DNA from: Deltaproteobacteria bacterium
GTDB taxonomy: Bacteria > Desulfobacterota > DSM-4660 > Desulfatiglandales > Desulfatiglandaceae
Length of the DNA: 19,653 nt
Assembly (NCBI GenBank): GCA_018644785.1
Contig: JABGPV010000065.1
Location: 1-19,653, forward strand
Reading direction: 5' to 3'
Made by a program: the position numbers and the translations under genes. The notes beneath the pieces were generated by a model. It was not told the origin of the DNA. It saw only the letters and a program-made list of their open reading frames with translations, and ran no database searches. This document shows, piece by piece, positions 1-7,600 of this stretch. How positions within the stretch are numbered: position 1 is the stretch's first letter; each line of letters starts with the position of its first letter.

Positions 1-1
1 C

Positions 2-61
2 CTGGCCGACACAAAGAGGATGTTAAAGTGGTTCAAACAACAGTTAATATCAGAAGCATAG
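2..61 (+). CDS. C-terminal end of a probable HEPN-domain protein (partial)
   Basis: Frame 2 is open from the window edge to a TAG stop at 59-61 and encodes a tail reading LADTKRMLKWFKQQLISEA. A short K/R-rich 'mLkWfKqql' tail is typical of small HEPN proteins, which are usually encoded immediately upstream of MNT nucleotidyltransferases and often overlap them. Here the reading frame overlaps the next gene by 34 nt, the usual coupling of HEPN/MNT toxin-antitoxin pairs. In these pairs the HEPN protein is a toxin RNase and the MNT partner neutralises it, sometimes by AMPylation. Only about 19 residues are visible, so the call depends mainly on context. It could be an unrelated upstream gene end. 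Confidence 0.45.
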   Translation: MADTKRMLKWFKQQLISEA

Positions 62-357
62 TTGCCCGATACATCGAAAACCTCAAAAACATGGGTGTGC
101 CTGTTGATCGGGTCTATCTATTCGGATCACAGGCCCGTTTGGATGCCGAAAAGGACAGCGATTTGGATCTGGCTGTCATATCACCGCTGTTTGAAAAAAT
201 GAGTCTATGGGACAGAGCGGGCTATCTGGGAAAGGCTGTTTGGGGAATACCTTGTCCGATGGATGTTATTGGATTTTCCCCATCACAGATCAGGAAGGCG
301 GCGCCGGGCACACTTTTATCTCACATATTAAAAACCGGGCTTGAAATTGCCCAATGA
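28..357 (+). CDS. MNT-type minimal nucleotidyltransferase (antitoxin-like)
   Basis: A 109-aa protein with the pol-beta nucleotidyltransferase signature: GSQAR at residues 33-37, then DSDLDL with the two metal-binding aspartates at 45 and 47. A later PMDVIGF (about 78-84) could supply the third carboxylate. Size and layout fit stand-alone MNT proteins (MntA-like), known as antitoxins of HEPN RNase toxins. The GTG start at 28 is preceded by AGAGGA (15-20) at 7-nt spacing, which supports it. The gene overlaps the end of a probable HEPN frame, so the two are probably co-translated. The canonical glycine after GSxAR (GSxARG) is leucine here. Substrate and activity are inferred from the family only. 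Confidence 0.85.
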   Translation: MVQTTVNIRSIVARYIENLKNMGVPVDRVYLFGSQARLDAEKDSDLDLAVISPLFEKMSLWDRAGYLGKAVWGIPCPMDVIGFSPSQIRKAAPGTLLSHILKTGLEIAQ

Positions 358-402
358 CGCCATTCCAGGACTGAAATCGCCTTTGAGAACGGAATTAATT
401 GA

Positions 403-1390
403 ATCCGGTCAAGCTTAATCGAAAATGCCGATTATGCGGATCATATTTTCCTGGGCGAGCTGGCCCTTGACGGCATGATCCGGCCGGTCAGGGGCGCACT
501 GTCCATGGCCATCGCCGCCAGGGAGCTGGGCTTGAAGGGTATTTTCCTTCCGGCGGAAAACGCGATTGAGGCGGCGGTTGTGGACGGCATCCCCATTTTC
601 CCTGTAAAAACCCTGTCCCAGGTTATCAGCGCCCTAAAAGGTGCCGTTAACGTAAGTCCGCTCCGGGCTGAAATCAACCACTTCTTTGAACCGACGGTTT
701 TTCAGGTGGATTTTGTGGATGTGAGGGGGCAGGAACACGCCAAGCGGGCGCTGGAAATTGCGGCTGCAGGAAGCCACAATGTTATTATGGTCGGCCCTCC
801 GGGCTCCGGTAAGACCATGCTGGCCAAGCGCATCCCCACCATTCTGCCGCCCCTGCGGTTTGAGGAATCTCTTGAAACGTCAAAGATTTACAGTGTGATG
901 GGCCTGATGCCCAAAGGTGCGGGGCTGATCACCGTCAGGCCCTTTCAAGCGCCCCACCATACCATCAGCGATGCCGGGCTCATCGGTGGCGGCCAGCACC
1001 CCAAACCGGGACAGGTCAGTTTGGCGCATCACGGCGTGCTTTTCCTGGACGAATTGCCGGAGTTCAGAAGGAATGTCCTGGAGGTTCTGCGTCAGCCCAT
1101 GGAAGAGGGACAAGTGATTATTTCCAGAGCCGCGTCCACGGTGAGCTACCCTGCGGATTTCATGCTGGTGGCCGCCATGAATCCTTGCCCGTGCGGATTC
1201 CTGGGCGATGTCAAAAGAGAATGCACCTGCTCGCCGCTTCAGATTCAGCGTTATCGCGCCAAGATATCCGGGCCTTTGCTGGACCAGATCGATATCCACC
1301 TTTGCGGACCTGGAAGGGCGTAAAGAATTGCGGGCGGCCCATGTGGGGGAAGCCATTCAGTACCGGACCCTGGATCGGAAGATGGTTTAG
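403..1390 (+). pseudogene. comM: comM/yifB (Mg-chelatase-like AAA+ ATPase) pseudogene
   Basis: The remnant starts inside the family. After an in-frame TGA at 400-402, homology begins at [20 protein letters not shown], so roughly the first 100 residues (Lon-like fold start) are missing. It continues with Walker [14 protein letters not shown], Walker [17 protein letters not shown], and LLDQIDIHL at about 1280-1302. The frame then ends at 1323. In the +1 frame the family's C-terminus resumes ([20 protein letters not shown], then RTLDRK) to TAG at 1390. The roughly 100 residues that normally separate these blocks are absent, so there is an internal frame-shifting deletion near 1295-1305. Intact ComM (about 500 aa) is a hexameric branch-migration helicase for natural transformation. 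This copy should be non-functional. Confidence 0.92.
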
Positions 1391-1440
1391 GGAGTGTCCA
1401 TCCACGAATGAGAAGATTTGTTCGTGTTCAAGGAAGGCGA

Positions 1441-1489
1441 AAATTGTAACCACAGGAATATCTTTAAAGTATTTCGCGGATTACAATTT
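1441..1489. repeat. Inverted repeat between comM relic and abfD
   Basis: A perfect 9-bp inverted repeat (AAATTGTAA at 1441-1449, TTACAATTT at 1481-1489) encloses a second near-palindrome around TTTAAAG (about 1457-1475). Just upstream, CACGAA and TTCGTG near 1403-1426 form another small hairpin. The whole 1391-1556 gap therefore looks like a folded intergenic element or an operator and leader for abfD. I see no convincing -35/-10 pair in it. Confidence 0.5.
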
Positions 1490-1556
1490 GAGGATGACGC
1501 TGAAATCCCGCAGAATAAAACGACTTGCAAGAATCCAAAATGATAAGGAATTAAAC

Positions 1557-3011
1557 ATGCCCATGATGACACCGCAGCAATACGAAGAAAGTCTTCGAAA
1601 GCTCAATCTCGAAGTCTATATGTTTGGGAAAAGGCTGGAAAACGTGGTGGATGACCCCATCATACGTCCCTCCATGAACGCTGTCGCAAAAACATACGAA
1701 CTGGCCCAAAAGCCGGAATACCAGGACATTATGGTGGCGACCTCCCATATTTCGGGCAACAAAATCAATCGCTTTACCCATATTCATCAAAGCACGGCAG
1801 ACCTGGTCAGAAAAAGCAAGATGGGAAGACTGCTGGGACGTCATACGGGTTGCTGCTTTCAGAGGTGTGTGGGCATGGACAGCCTTAACGCCTTGTCCAT
1901 TGTCACCTTCAACATCGATGCCGAGTACAAGACCGCCTATTATCAGCGTTTCCTGGATTATCTGGCATATGTCCAGGAGGGTGATCTCACCTGCGACGGG
2001 GCCATGACTGATCCAAAAGGGGACCGGAGTTTGCCGCCCCATGCACAACCGGATCCGGATCTTTATCTGCATGTGGTCGAGGAACGGGCGGACGGCATCG
2101 TCGTGCGAGGCGCCAAAGCCCACCAGACCGGGGCCGTAAATTCCCACGAAATCATCGTAATGCCCACCCTCTCCATGAAAAAGGAGGATCTGGACTACGC
2201 CGTCTCCTTTGCCTTGCCCAGTGATACGGACGGTATCGTCTACATCATGGGGCGACAATCCTGCGACACACGGAAATCGGAAGGGGGCAATATGGATCAG
2301 GGCAACCTGATTTACGGCGGGCATGAGGCGTTGGTGGTTTTTGACGATGTTTTCGTCCCCTGGGATCGGGTGTTTATGTACAAGGAATATGACTTTTCCG
2401 GACAGCTGGTGGAGTATTTTGCCACCTATCACCGTCAGAGTTATGCCTGCAAAGTGGGGGTCGGCGATGTGCTCATCGGTGCGGCACAGACAGCCGCCGA
2501 ATACAACGGCGCCAGCAGGGCGTCACACATAAAAGACAAGGTGATCGAAATGAACCACCTGAACGAAACCCTTTTCTGTGGCTGCATTGCCTGTGCATCG
2601 GAAGGACACAAGGAATCGAGCGGCACTTTTGCCCTCAATTCGCTGCTGGCCAATGTGCACAAACACAATGTGACGCGTTTCCCCTATGAAATTTCAAGAC
2701 TTGCCCAGGACATTGCCGGAGGGCTCATGGTGACCATGCCTTCTGAAAAGGACCTTCGGTCTCCCAAAACCGCCAAGTGGGTGGATAAATATTTTAAGGC
2801 CGATCCCAATGTCTCAACGGAAAACCGGCTCCGTATTCTTCGGTTGATCGAGAATCTCTGTCTGGGTACGGCCGCGGTTGGGTATCTGACGGAATCCATG
2901 CACGGTGCGGGATCTCCCCAGGCCCAGCGGATCATGATTTCCCGTCTGGTGAACCTGTCGGAGAAGCAAAAAACGGCCAAAAGACTGTGCGGTATTGAGG
3001 AAGAATCGTGA
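1557..3011 (+). CDS. abfD: 4-hydroxybutyryl-CoA dehydratase / vinylacetyl-CoA isomerase family
   Basis: A 484-aa protein close in length and sequence to Clostridium AbfD (about 490 aa). That enzyme is a [4Fe-4S]/FAD enzyme that dehydrates 4-hydroxybutyryl-CoA to crotonyl-CoA in 4-aminobutyrate/succinate fermentation and in the archaeal hydroxybutyrate cycles. Visible active-site elements: CFQRC (Cys100, Cys104), GAKAHQTG (184-192), GGHEALVVFD with Glu257, HRQSYACK (His292, Tyr296, Cys298, Lys299) and TESMHGAGSPQAQRI with Glu446. ATG 1557 is chosen because homology starts there and AAGGAA lies 6 nt upstream; the frame is open further upstream but reads nonsense. Compared with AbfD as I recall it (YGGCK), one residue is missing between the Tyr and the cluster Cys. 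No pathway partners lie nearby, so the substrate could differ from 4-hydroxybutyryl-CoA. Confidence 0.95.
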   Translation: MPMMTPQQYEESLRKLNLEVYMFGKRLENVVDDPIIRPSMNAVAKTYELAQKPEYQDIMVATSHISGNKINRFTHIHQSTADLVRKSKMGRLLGRHTGCCFQRCVGMDSLNALSIVTFNIDAEYKTAYYQRFLDYLAYVQEGDLTCDGAMTDPKGDRSLPPHAQPDPDLYLHVVEERADGIVVRGAKAHQTGAVNSHEIIVMPTLSMKKEDLDYAVSFALPSDTDGIVYIMGRQSCDTRKSEGGNMDQGNLIYGGHEALVVFDDVFVPWDRVFMYKEYDFSGQLVEYFATYHRQSYACKVGVGDVLIGAAQTAAEYNGASRASHIKDKVIEMNHLNETLFCGCIACASEGHKESSGTFALNSLLANVHKHNVTRFPYEISRLAQDIAGGLMVTMPSEKDLRSPKTAKWVDKYFKADPNVSTENRLRILRLIENLCLGTAAVGYLTESMHGAGSPQAQRIMISRLVNLSEKQKTAKRLCGIEEES

Positions 3012-3319
3012 CGCTGGGGTACACACGTGACGTTACCCCCTTACGAATCGGGGTCAAATATTGCGGCGGCTGCAACCCGGGGTACGACCGGGGATTGCCG
3101 GCCTCGAAAATCCAGAATCAACTTTCCAAAAAAGTCTTGATGGTGAGCCCGGAAGAGGAAGCGGATGTGATTATTGCGGTGCAGGGGTGTCCTACGGCAT
3201 GCGCGGATCTGAGTCCATTTGAGGAATCAAACATTCTCCATATTACAGATACCGGTGACCTGCAACCTGTCATTGAAAGATTGAACCGGGAGATTTTGTC
3301 CAGGGAAAGGGCATGTTAA
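3008..3319 (+). CDS. Small cysteine-motif protein (CGGCNP...GCPTAC), coupled to abfD
   Basis: A 103-aa soluble protein with two cysteine motifs: KYCGGCNPGYDRG (Cys19, Cys22) and VQGCPTACADLS (Cys61, Cys65). Four cysteines arranged CxxC and CxxxC suggest metal or Fe-S binding, or thiol chemistry. I recognise the CGGCNP...YDR pattern as a small uncharacterised protein type of anaerobes, but I know of no assigned function. The GTG start shares GTGA with the abfD stop (4-nt overlap), with GAGGAAG 4 nt upstream, so it is translationally coupled to the dehydratase. This suggests an accessory role such as cluster delivery or redox protection, which is inference only. No transmembrane segment or signal peptide is seen. 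Confidence 0.8.
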   Translation: MTLGYTRDVTPLRIGVKYCGGCNPGYDRGLPASKIQNQLSKKVLMVSPEEEADVIIAVQGCPTACADLSPFEESNILHITDTGDLQPVIERLNREILSRERAC

Positions 3320-3342
3320 GATCTCGCGGCCGAGACCCTATC

Positions 3343-3530
3343 TCTTTGGGACCTGAGGGGCTTAATTTTGTTCGGGATCTTTCAAGATGCGAGGTGGATT
3401 TCATCATCACCGTCGGTGCCCCGTTTGCTCAAAACCTGGCCCGTAAGCTGAGAGATATCCCTCTGATATTGTTAACCCGCAAGTCCGGCATCCTGAAAAA
3501 ATCATTTCCACCGTTTCCATCATTTCAGCT
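3343..3530 (+). pseudogene. DUF4143-type ATPase C-terminal relic, copy A (5' part)
   Basis: The translation FVRDLSRCEVDFIIT, then PFAQNLARKL, RDIPLILLT and KSGILKK matches the remnant at 14131-14478 at both DNA and protein level. These blocks correspond to the C-terminal, nuclease-like fold of AAA ATPases with a DUF4143 tail (family pattern RFEN...LxYlRdkegrEVDFlv...LiEvK). Relative to copy B, 48 nt are deleted in frame at about 3418/3419, which removes the strand that normally carries the LLIETK motif. No ATPase part is present. The frame stays open from 3313 to 3609 only because it runs on into an unrelated palindromic element. The missing 3' end of the copy is at 4521-4574. Confidence 0.75.
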
Positions 3531-3693
3531 TAGGGAACTGGAAGAAAATAATATACGCATATCGTGCAGAGCTTTTGTTCGTCATCAAGGCGTGATGGCA
3601 GGTGCATAGTGAGCTATGTGCCTGTTATCACAACGTAGAAGACGGGTAAAAGGGCAAACAGGATGCGTATATTATTTTTTGGAAGTTCCCTTA
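3531..3693. repeat. Long imperfect palindrome with ~29-bp terminal inverted repeats (MITE-like)
   Basis: The left arm at 3532-3560 begins AGGGAACT and ends AATAATATACGCAT. The right arm at 3663-3691 is its reverse complement at 25 of 29 positions, the differences lying together in the middle of the arm. The inner parts also pair imperfectly, converging on GCATAG-TGAG-CTATGT near 3604-3618, so most of the 160 bp can fold into one hairpin. TA dinucleotides sit at 3531-3532 and 3692-3693, compatible with a TA target duplication as used by IS630/Tc1-like transposases. No transposase is encoded. It could be a MITE or another dispersed palindromic repeat. Confidence 0.65.
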
Positions 3694-3707
3694 CTCAAGA
3701 AAAGCTA

Positions 3708-3732
3708 TGGGATATCCTGTTGACATATCCCA
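3708..3732. promoter_or_regulatory. Inverted-repeat operator at the vapBC promoter
   Basis: TGGGATAT (3708-3715) and ATATCCCA (3725-3732) form a perfect 8-bp inverted repeat with a 9-nt centre. The right half begins at the last base of the -35 box and covers the start of the spacer. VapB antitoxins, alone or with VapC, repress their own promoters by binding such palindromes, so this is the likely autoregulatory site (inference). Confidence 0.6.
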
Positions 3733-3748
3733 GATCCGGGCCTATAAT
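3720..3748 (+). promoter_or_regulatory. Consensus sigma-70 promoter for vapBC
   Basis: TTGACA at 3720-3725, a 17-nt spacer and TATAAT at 3743-3748: a perfect match to both hexamers with optimal spacing. Transcription would begin near 3755 and give a leader of about 90 nt before vapB. Such a strong promoter fits a toxin-antitoxin operon kept down by autorepression. Confidence 0.8.
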
Positions 3749-3844
3749 CCAAAATGGTCGGTAAAGAGGCATCCTGAATCCTGTCTCCTGAATTCCGACG
3801 ACTTAAATCACCAAAACAGATGAATCTTTTCTGGGGGTATTGTG

Positions 3845-4081
3845 ATGTCTTCTGTCCAAACCAGACTTTTTAAAAACAATCGAAGCCAGGCGGTTCGTCT
3901 TCCAAAGCAGGTTGCCTTCCCGGAATCAGTCAAGGATGTTGAAATCACGGCAATCGGCAGCAAGCGAATTATTGCGCCGGCGGGTCAATCCTGGGATGAC
4001 TGGTTTGATGCGCCAGGTGTTTCCAGTGATTTCATGACAAAGCGGAAGCAGCCGGAAGATCAGATCCGGGAGACCTTGTAA
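3845..4081 (+). CDS. vapB: VapB-type antitoxin (AbrB/SpoVT swapped-hairpin)
   Basis: A 78-aa protein. The N-terminus VQTRLFKNNRSQAVRLPK is the swapped-hairpin AbrB-like DNA-binding domain of the VapB/VagC type. The C-terminal half (SWDDWFDAPG to RETL) would wrap around the toxin. ATG 3845 is preferred: GGGGG at 3833-3837 lies 7 nt upstream, and the GTG one codon earlier (3842) is the only alternative. Its TAA stop shares one base with the vapC ATG (TAATG), so the pair is co-translated. It should neutralise VapC and repress the promoter at 3720-3748. Confidence 0.93.
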   Translation: MSSVQTRLFKNNRSQAVRLPKQVAFPESVKDVEITAIGSKRIIAPAGQSWDDWFDAPGVSSDFMTKRKQPEDQIRETL

Positions 4082-4512
4082 TGCTGAAGTATTTGCTGGA
4101 TACCAATATTGTCATTTATACGATGAAAAACCGTCCACAGCAGATGAAAAGACGTTTTCAGAAGCATGAAGGCGAGATGTGCATTTCTACAGTAACCCTG
4201 GGTGAATTGGTGTTTGGCGCAGAACATTCACAACAGGTGGAACGGAATCTGGCAGACATTGAGGCACTGGTCGCCCGGCTTGAAGTGCTGCCCCTCGACA
4301 GCAAAGCAGCTTACCATTTTGGACAGATACGGGCCGCGTTGTACACTATCGGTCAACCCATAGGACCCTACGATATGCTGATTGCCGGTCATGCCAGAGC
4401 ATCCGGGTTGACACTTGTAACAAATAATATCAGTGAATTTGAACGGGTGCCGGGGCTGTTGCTTTCGAATTGGATCGAGACGGACACCCGCTCCGGTGAA
4501 AGAACTTCCTGA
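4081..4512 (+). CDS. vapC: VapC toxin, PIN-domain RNase
   Basis: A 143-aa PIN-domain protein with the acidic active site in order: LLDTN (Asp7), GELVFGAE (Glu42) and GPYDMLIAGHA (Asp98), followed by TNNISEFERVPGL, the usual end of tRNA(fMet)-type VapC toxins (VagD/MvpA-like). In characterised members it is a Mg2+-dependent endoribonuclease, often cutting tRNA. The protein has about 12 residues after the usual terminal SNW (ETDTRSGERTS), read from sequence next to the insertion junction. It directly follows vapB with a 1-nt overlap. All catalytic residues seem intact, so the pair is probably active. Confidence 0.95.
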   Translation: MLKYLLDTNIVIYTMKNRPQQMKRRFQKHEGEMCISTVTLGELVFGAEHSQQVERNLADIEALVARLEVLPLDSKAAYHFGQIRAALYTIGQPIGPYDMLIAGHARASGLTLVTNNISEFERVPGLLLSNWIETDTRSGERTS

Positions 4513-4520
4513 TCCTCCAT

Positions 4521-4574
4521 TCAGCCGGCCACTTTTTTTCCTGTGTACCGTAAGGACTTCAGGCCATCTCCAAT
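4521..4574. repeat. DUF4143 relic 3' end, copy A (direct repeat of 14446-14499)
   Basis: 52 of 54 bases are identical to 14446-14499, including the T7 run and TGTACCGTAAGGACTTCAGG. In the second copy this is the last codons, stop (TAA at 14476-14478) and 3' flank of the DUF4143 relic. Here it is detached from its 5' part (3343-3530) by the vapBC-bearing segment. The rest of 4575-4667 holds only a small ATGGGG/CCCCAT hairpin (4576-4601) and AT-rich sequence, with no clear terminator for the minus-strand operon. Confidence 0.85.
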
Positions 4575-4667
4575 ACCCCATGGTTTGTCCTTGTCATGGG
4601 GGTTGCCGATCGGTCCCATAATCAAAAGTATACCATATATCGTTTTGACAAATAAACAGGGAAAATA

Positions 4668-7600
4668 TCAAAGAAAAAAGAGACTTCCCCTTTCTTTGCA
4701 GTGTTCATAGAATTCCTTGAAGCAGGCATTGTTCCCGAGGCCTTTTTCCCTGTTGGGAATGGCGGAGAAAAAAGATTTACTGCCAATCACGATAAGTTTT
4801 TTCCTCGCCCTGGTTACGACCACGTTGAAGCGGTTGGGATTGTTCAGGAACCCGGACATCACATGGTCCCGATCCGATGTGGTGAATCCGAAAATAATCA
4901 CGTCCCTTTCCGCGCCTTGAACCCGCTCTACCGTATCAATCAGGGGAAGTTCATGGTTCGTCCCCTCAAGCAGACCGGAAAGGCGGGCGGAGATTAGGTT
5001 GTTCTGAGCCCGATGGGGGGAGATCAGGGCTATCTGCTCCGGTTGAATGGCGAAATGGGTGATCATTCGGCAGGCGATTCGGGAGATGATGTCGGCCTCC
5101 GGTTCGCATTCCTGACGGTGCCGACGATGATCCATAACGCCCAGGGCTACGGGTCGATCCGGATCGATCAGTTGGTCAATTTCGTTATGGGAAATTTCCC
5201 CTTTCAGAGCGAGCCGCGATCCGGCGTTTTCAGGGGTGGGGTGAAGGACGCCGTCGTACCAGGTGAGGCTCGGAAACCGGCAGAGCTCGCGGTTCATTCG
5301 GTACGTGACATTCAGACGGACGCGGTTTTCAGCGTCGTTATGTCGAGGGAGATGCTCAAGGATTGATTTTCCAACTTCCAACGGTTTTTGGCCTGGCGAA
5401 AGGGGCTCCGCATCTTCCCTATCATCATGACCCAAAACAATGGGGGACAACTGTTTAACGTCCCCGAGAAGAAGAAAATTTCCCTTTCCATAAGCCGACG
5501 TCAGGGCTGCCTGGGGAACCAACATCTGGGAGGCTTCGTCCAATGCTACCCAGTCGAAATATGGGGGAAAATGGCCGCTACGGCTATCAAAAAGGCTGTA
5601 GAGTCCGTATCCGGTAGCGCCGAGAATCAGGTGTCGGCGGCTGAAAATTTCTTCGGGATCATTGGACGTTTCAACGCTGAAATGATCGTTTTCCTTCACG
5701 GATTCATTGGGGTTCCCCCACTTGATCAATTGAGCAGGAAAGCCCTTGAGATTGAACTGTTTCAGCAATCGCGCGACCTTTTCGAGGGCATTGTCGATGG
5801 CCTGGTGGGTCAGGGCGCTTAGCGCGATGCGCAAGGGTTTCCCCGATTCATGGGCGTGAAGGACAAGCGCGATTAGTATCCAGCCCAGAAGATGGGTCTT
5901 GCCGGTTCCGGGAGGACCGTCAATGAGACTCAGTTGATAGGAGAAAGGGAGTTCCATGGCTTGCCTCTGTGCGGCATTGAGTCCAATCATAGAACTGTTT
6001 TTCGTGAGCCACGCCCGTATCCAGGACGAGGAATTTTGATGTTGCATGCGGGGGTGGTCGTCCCGCAATATGCGTGAAAATGGATGCTCATCCCGGCTCA
6101 ACACGGTTTTGACCGCATGGAGTAGTTTGGGGGTGGTCCAATCTTCCGCATCCTCTTCCAGGGAATAATGAATGCGTCGGTTCAAGGCCAGGTGCCCCTG
6201 TCTAGAGCCGATGGACAGGTTTTGCGCGGTTGGCTTGAAGCGGCTCAGGATAACTGAAAAGCCATCTTGAAGGTTATGCACCCCTTGATGCGCCAGTTTC
6301 AAAAAATCCCCTTCCCGGAATTTGGATGTGCCATGGTTGTTGGTTAGAGAAAAATTGTATCGGAACTTTCCTTCAAGATCCAACTCTTTTCCCGTAAAAC
6401 GAAGTGGCCCCATGGCCCGGAAGCGATCCATACGTTCCTCCAGGGAATATTCCTGCAGCGACAAAATATCTTCCCGCCGTAAACGCTGTTCTTCTTTTAC
6501 GAATTGGATATAAGCCAGGGATGTATCTTCTTTTTCAGGACCTGTTTTCCACGCCTCCTGTTGCAGGTTGCTGGTAAGGCGGTTCGTGAACCATTGTTTC
6601 AGGTTGTCGCAAAACGAGAGGGCGTCTTTCAGTTCAACATCATGGTGGTCCCTGTGAAACAAACTGAGGGGTTTTTTGAGAGCAGGCGTCAAACCCAGAA
6701 CATGATGCAGGGAGTACAGGGTGAGTTCCCCGGGGATGGGCAGCGTGAAATGGTCTCTGAAGCCCCGGCGAATATCAGTCCAGTGGTTTTGAACTACGTC
6801 CGCGATCAATTCATGTTCTTCCGATTTTCCCATTTCTCCGGCCCATTCAAGAAGAAGGGACGGGGTGCCGGCGCCAAAAGAAAATACATGCGGCCCTTTG
6901 CCGTTTTTTACGGCCTCCTTCCAGATGACAAAAAAGGCATCCGCGAAATCACGCCATACTGATTCCTTGTGGTTGCCGTCCGTTTGCATCTCCCAGGTGT
7001 GAACCGCCGACTTGCCCTTTTCATCTGCAATCCTAAACCCCAGGGCCGGGTTATGGAAAGGCTGCGGCCCGGAGGTTGCCAGGAGAATTATGTGTGTTGA
7101 GATGTTGGATGGGAAAAGTTGTGTAATTTTTTTGTTCAGCAAAATATGATGGTTTGAGAGGGCCTTGATTTTGGCTTTCAGTTGTTGGTGCGTGTGGGGA
7201 GGTATGGATACCGGTTCAGTTTGCGCAGCCTCCAGCCATTGTTCGGCCCTGTCCATGCTTTTGAGATCCAGCGCTCTCAGTTGCTCCAGTTGCCCGGGGG
7301 ACAGGTTCGGAAAAAACTGGATCTCTTCCCGGTTCAGGGCTTCTTGATAGCAGAAATTGAACCATTGGCAGTCAGTGCAATGGCGCTTGAGCTGGAACTC
7401 TGCGCCTTTGGCATTTTTGGAGATGATGGCATCCAGATTTTGAATCAATGCCGGGAAGGCCGCCAGATACGGATGCAGATCGAATTCGTGTTCCACCACT
7501 TTCCCCGTCTTTTCCCGGGCGGGCCCCCGTTTTATCTTGGGCAGAAAGCCTCGGTTTGAGATGGCGACGGAGCCGTTTATCTTTTGTGACGCGATCATCT

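Larger units (their letters stand above)
3530..4520. other. Probable ~1-kb insertion carrying a palindrome and vapBC
   Basis: The DUF4143 relic sequence breaks off after TTTCAGC at 3529 and resumes with TCAGC at 4521. In the second relic (14443-14460) the same sequence is continuous, giving a natural empty site. TCAGC is present on both sides, so it may be a 5-bp target duplication or a recombination microhomology. The inserted segment holds the palindromic element, the vapBC promoter and vapBC. Its extreme ends show no clear terminal inverted repeats, so the mechanism is unknown. Confidence 0.5.

Noticed and set aside
1185..1556. Upstream extension of the abfD reading frame to 1185
   Set aside because: The extension overlaps the comM relic and has no dehydratase homology; AbfD similarity and a good Shine-Dalgarno start at ATG 1557.
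1551..2432. 293-codon minus-strand frame opposite abfD
   Set aside because: A shadow of the strongly conserved abfD gene on the other strand; no recognisable protein and no ribosome-binding site.
4576..4601. Terminator for the minus-strand helicase operon
   Set aside because: The CCCCATG/CATGGGG hairpin has a 12-nt loop and no T run on either strand, so termination there is not supported.
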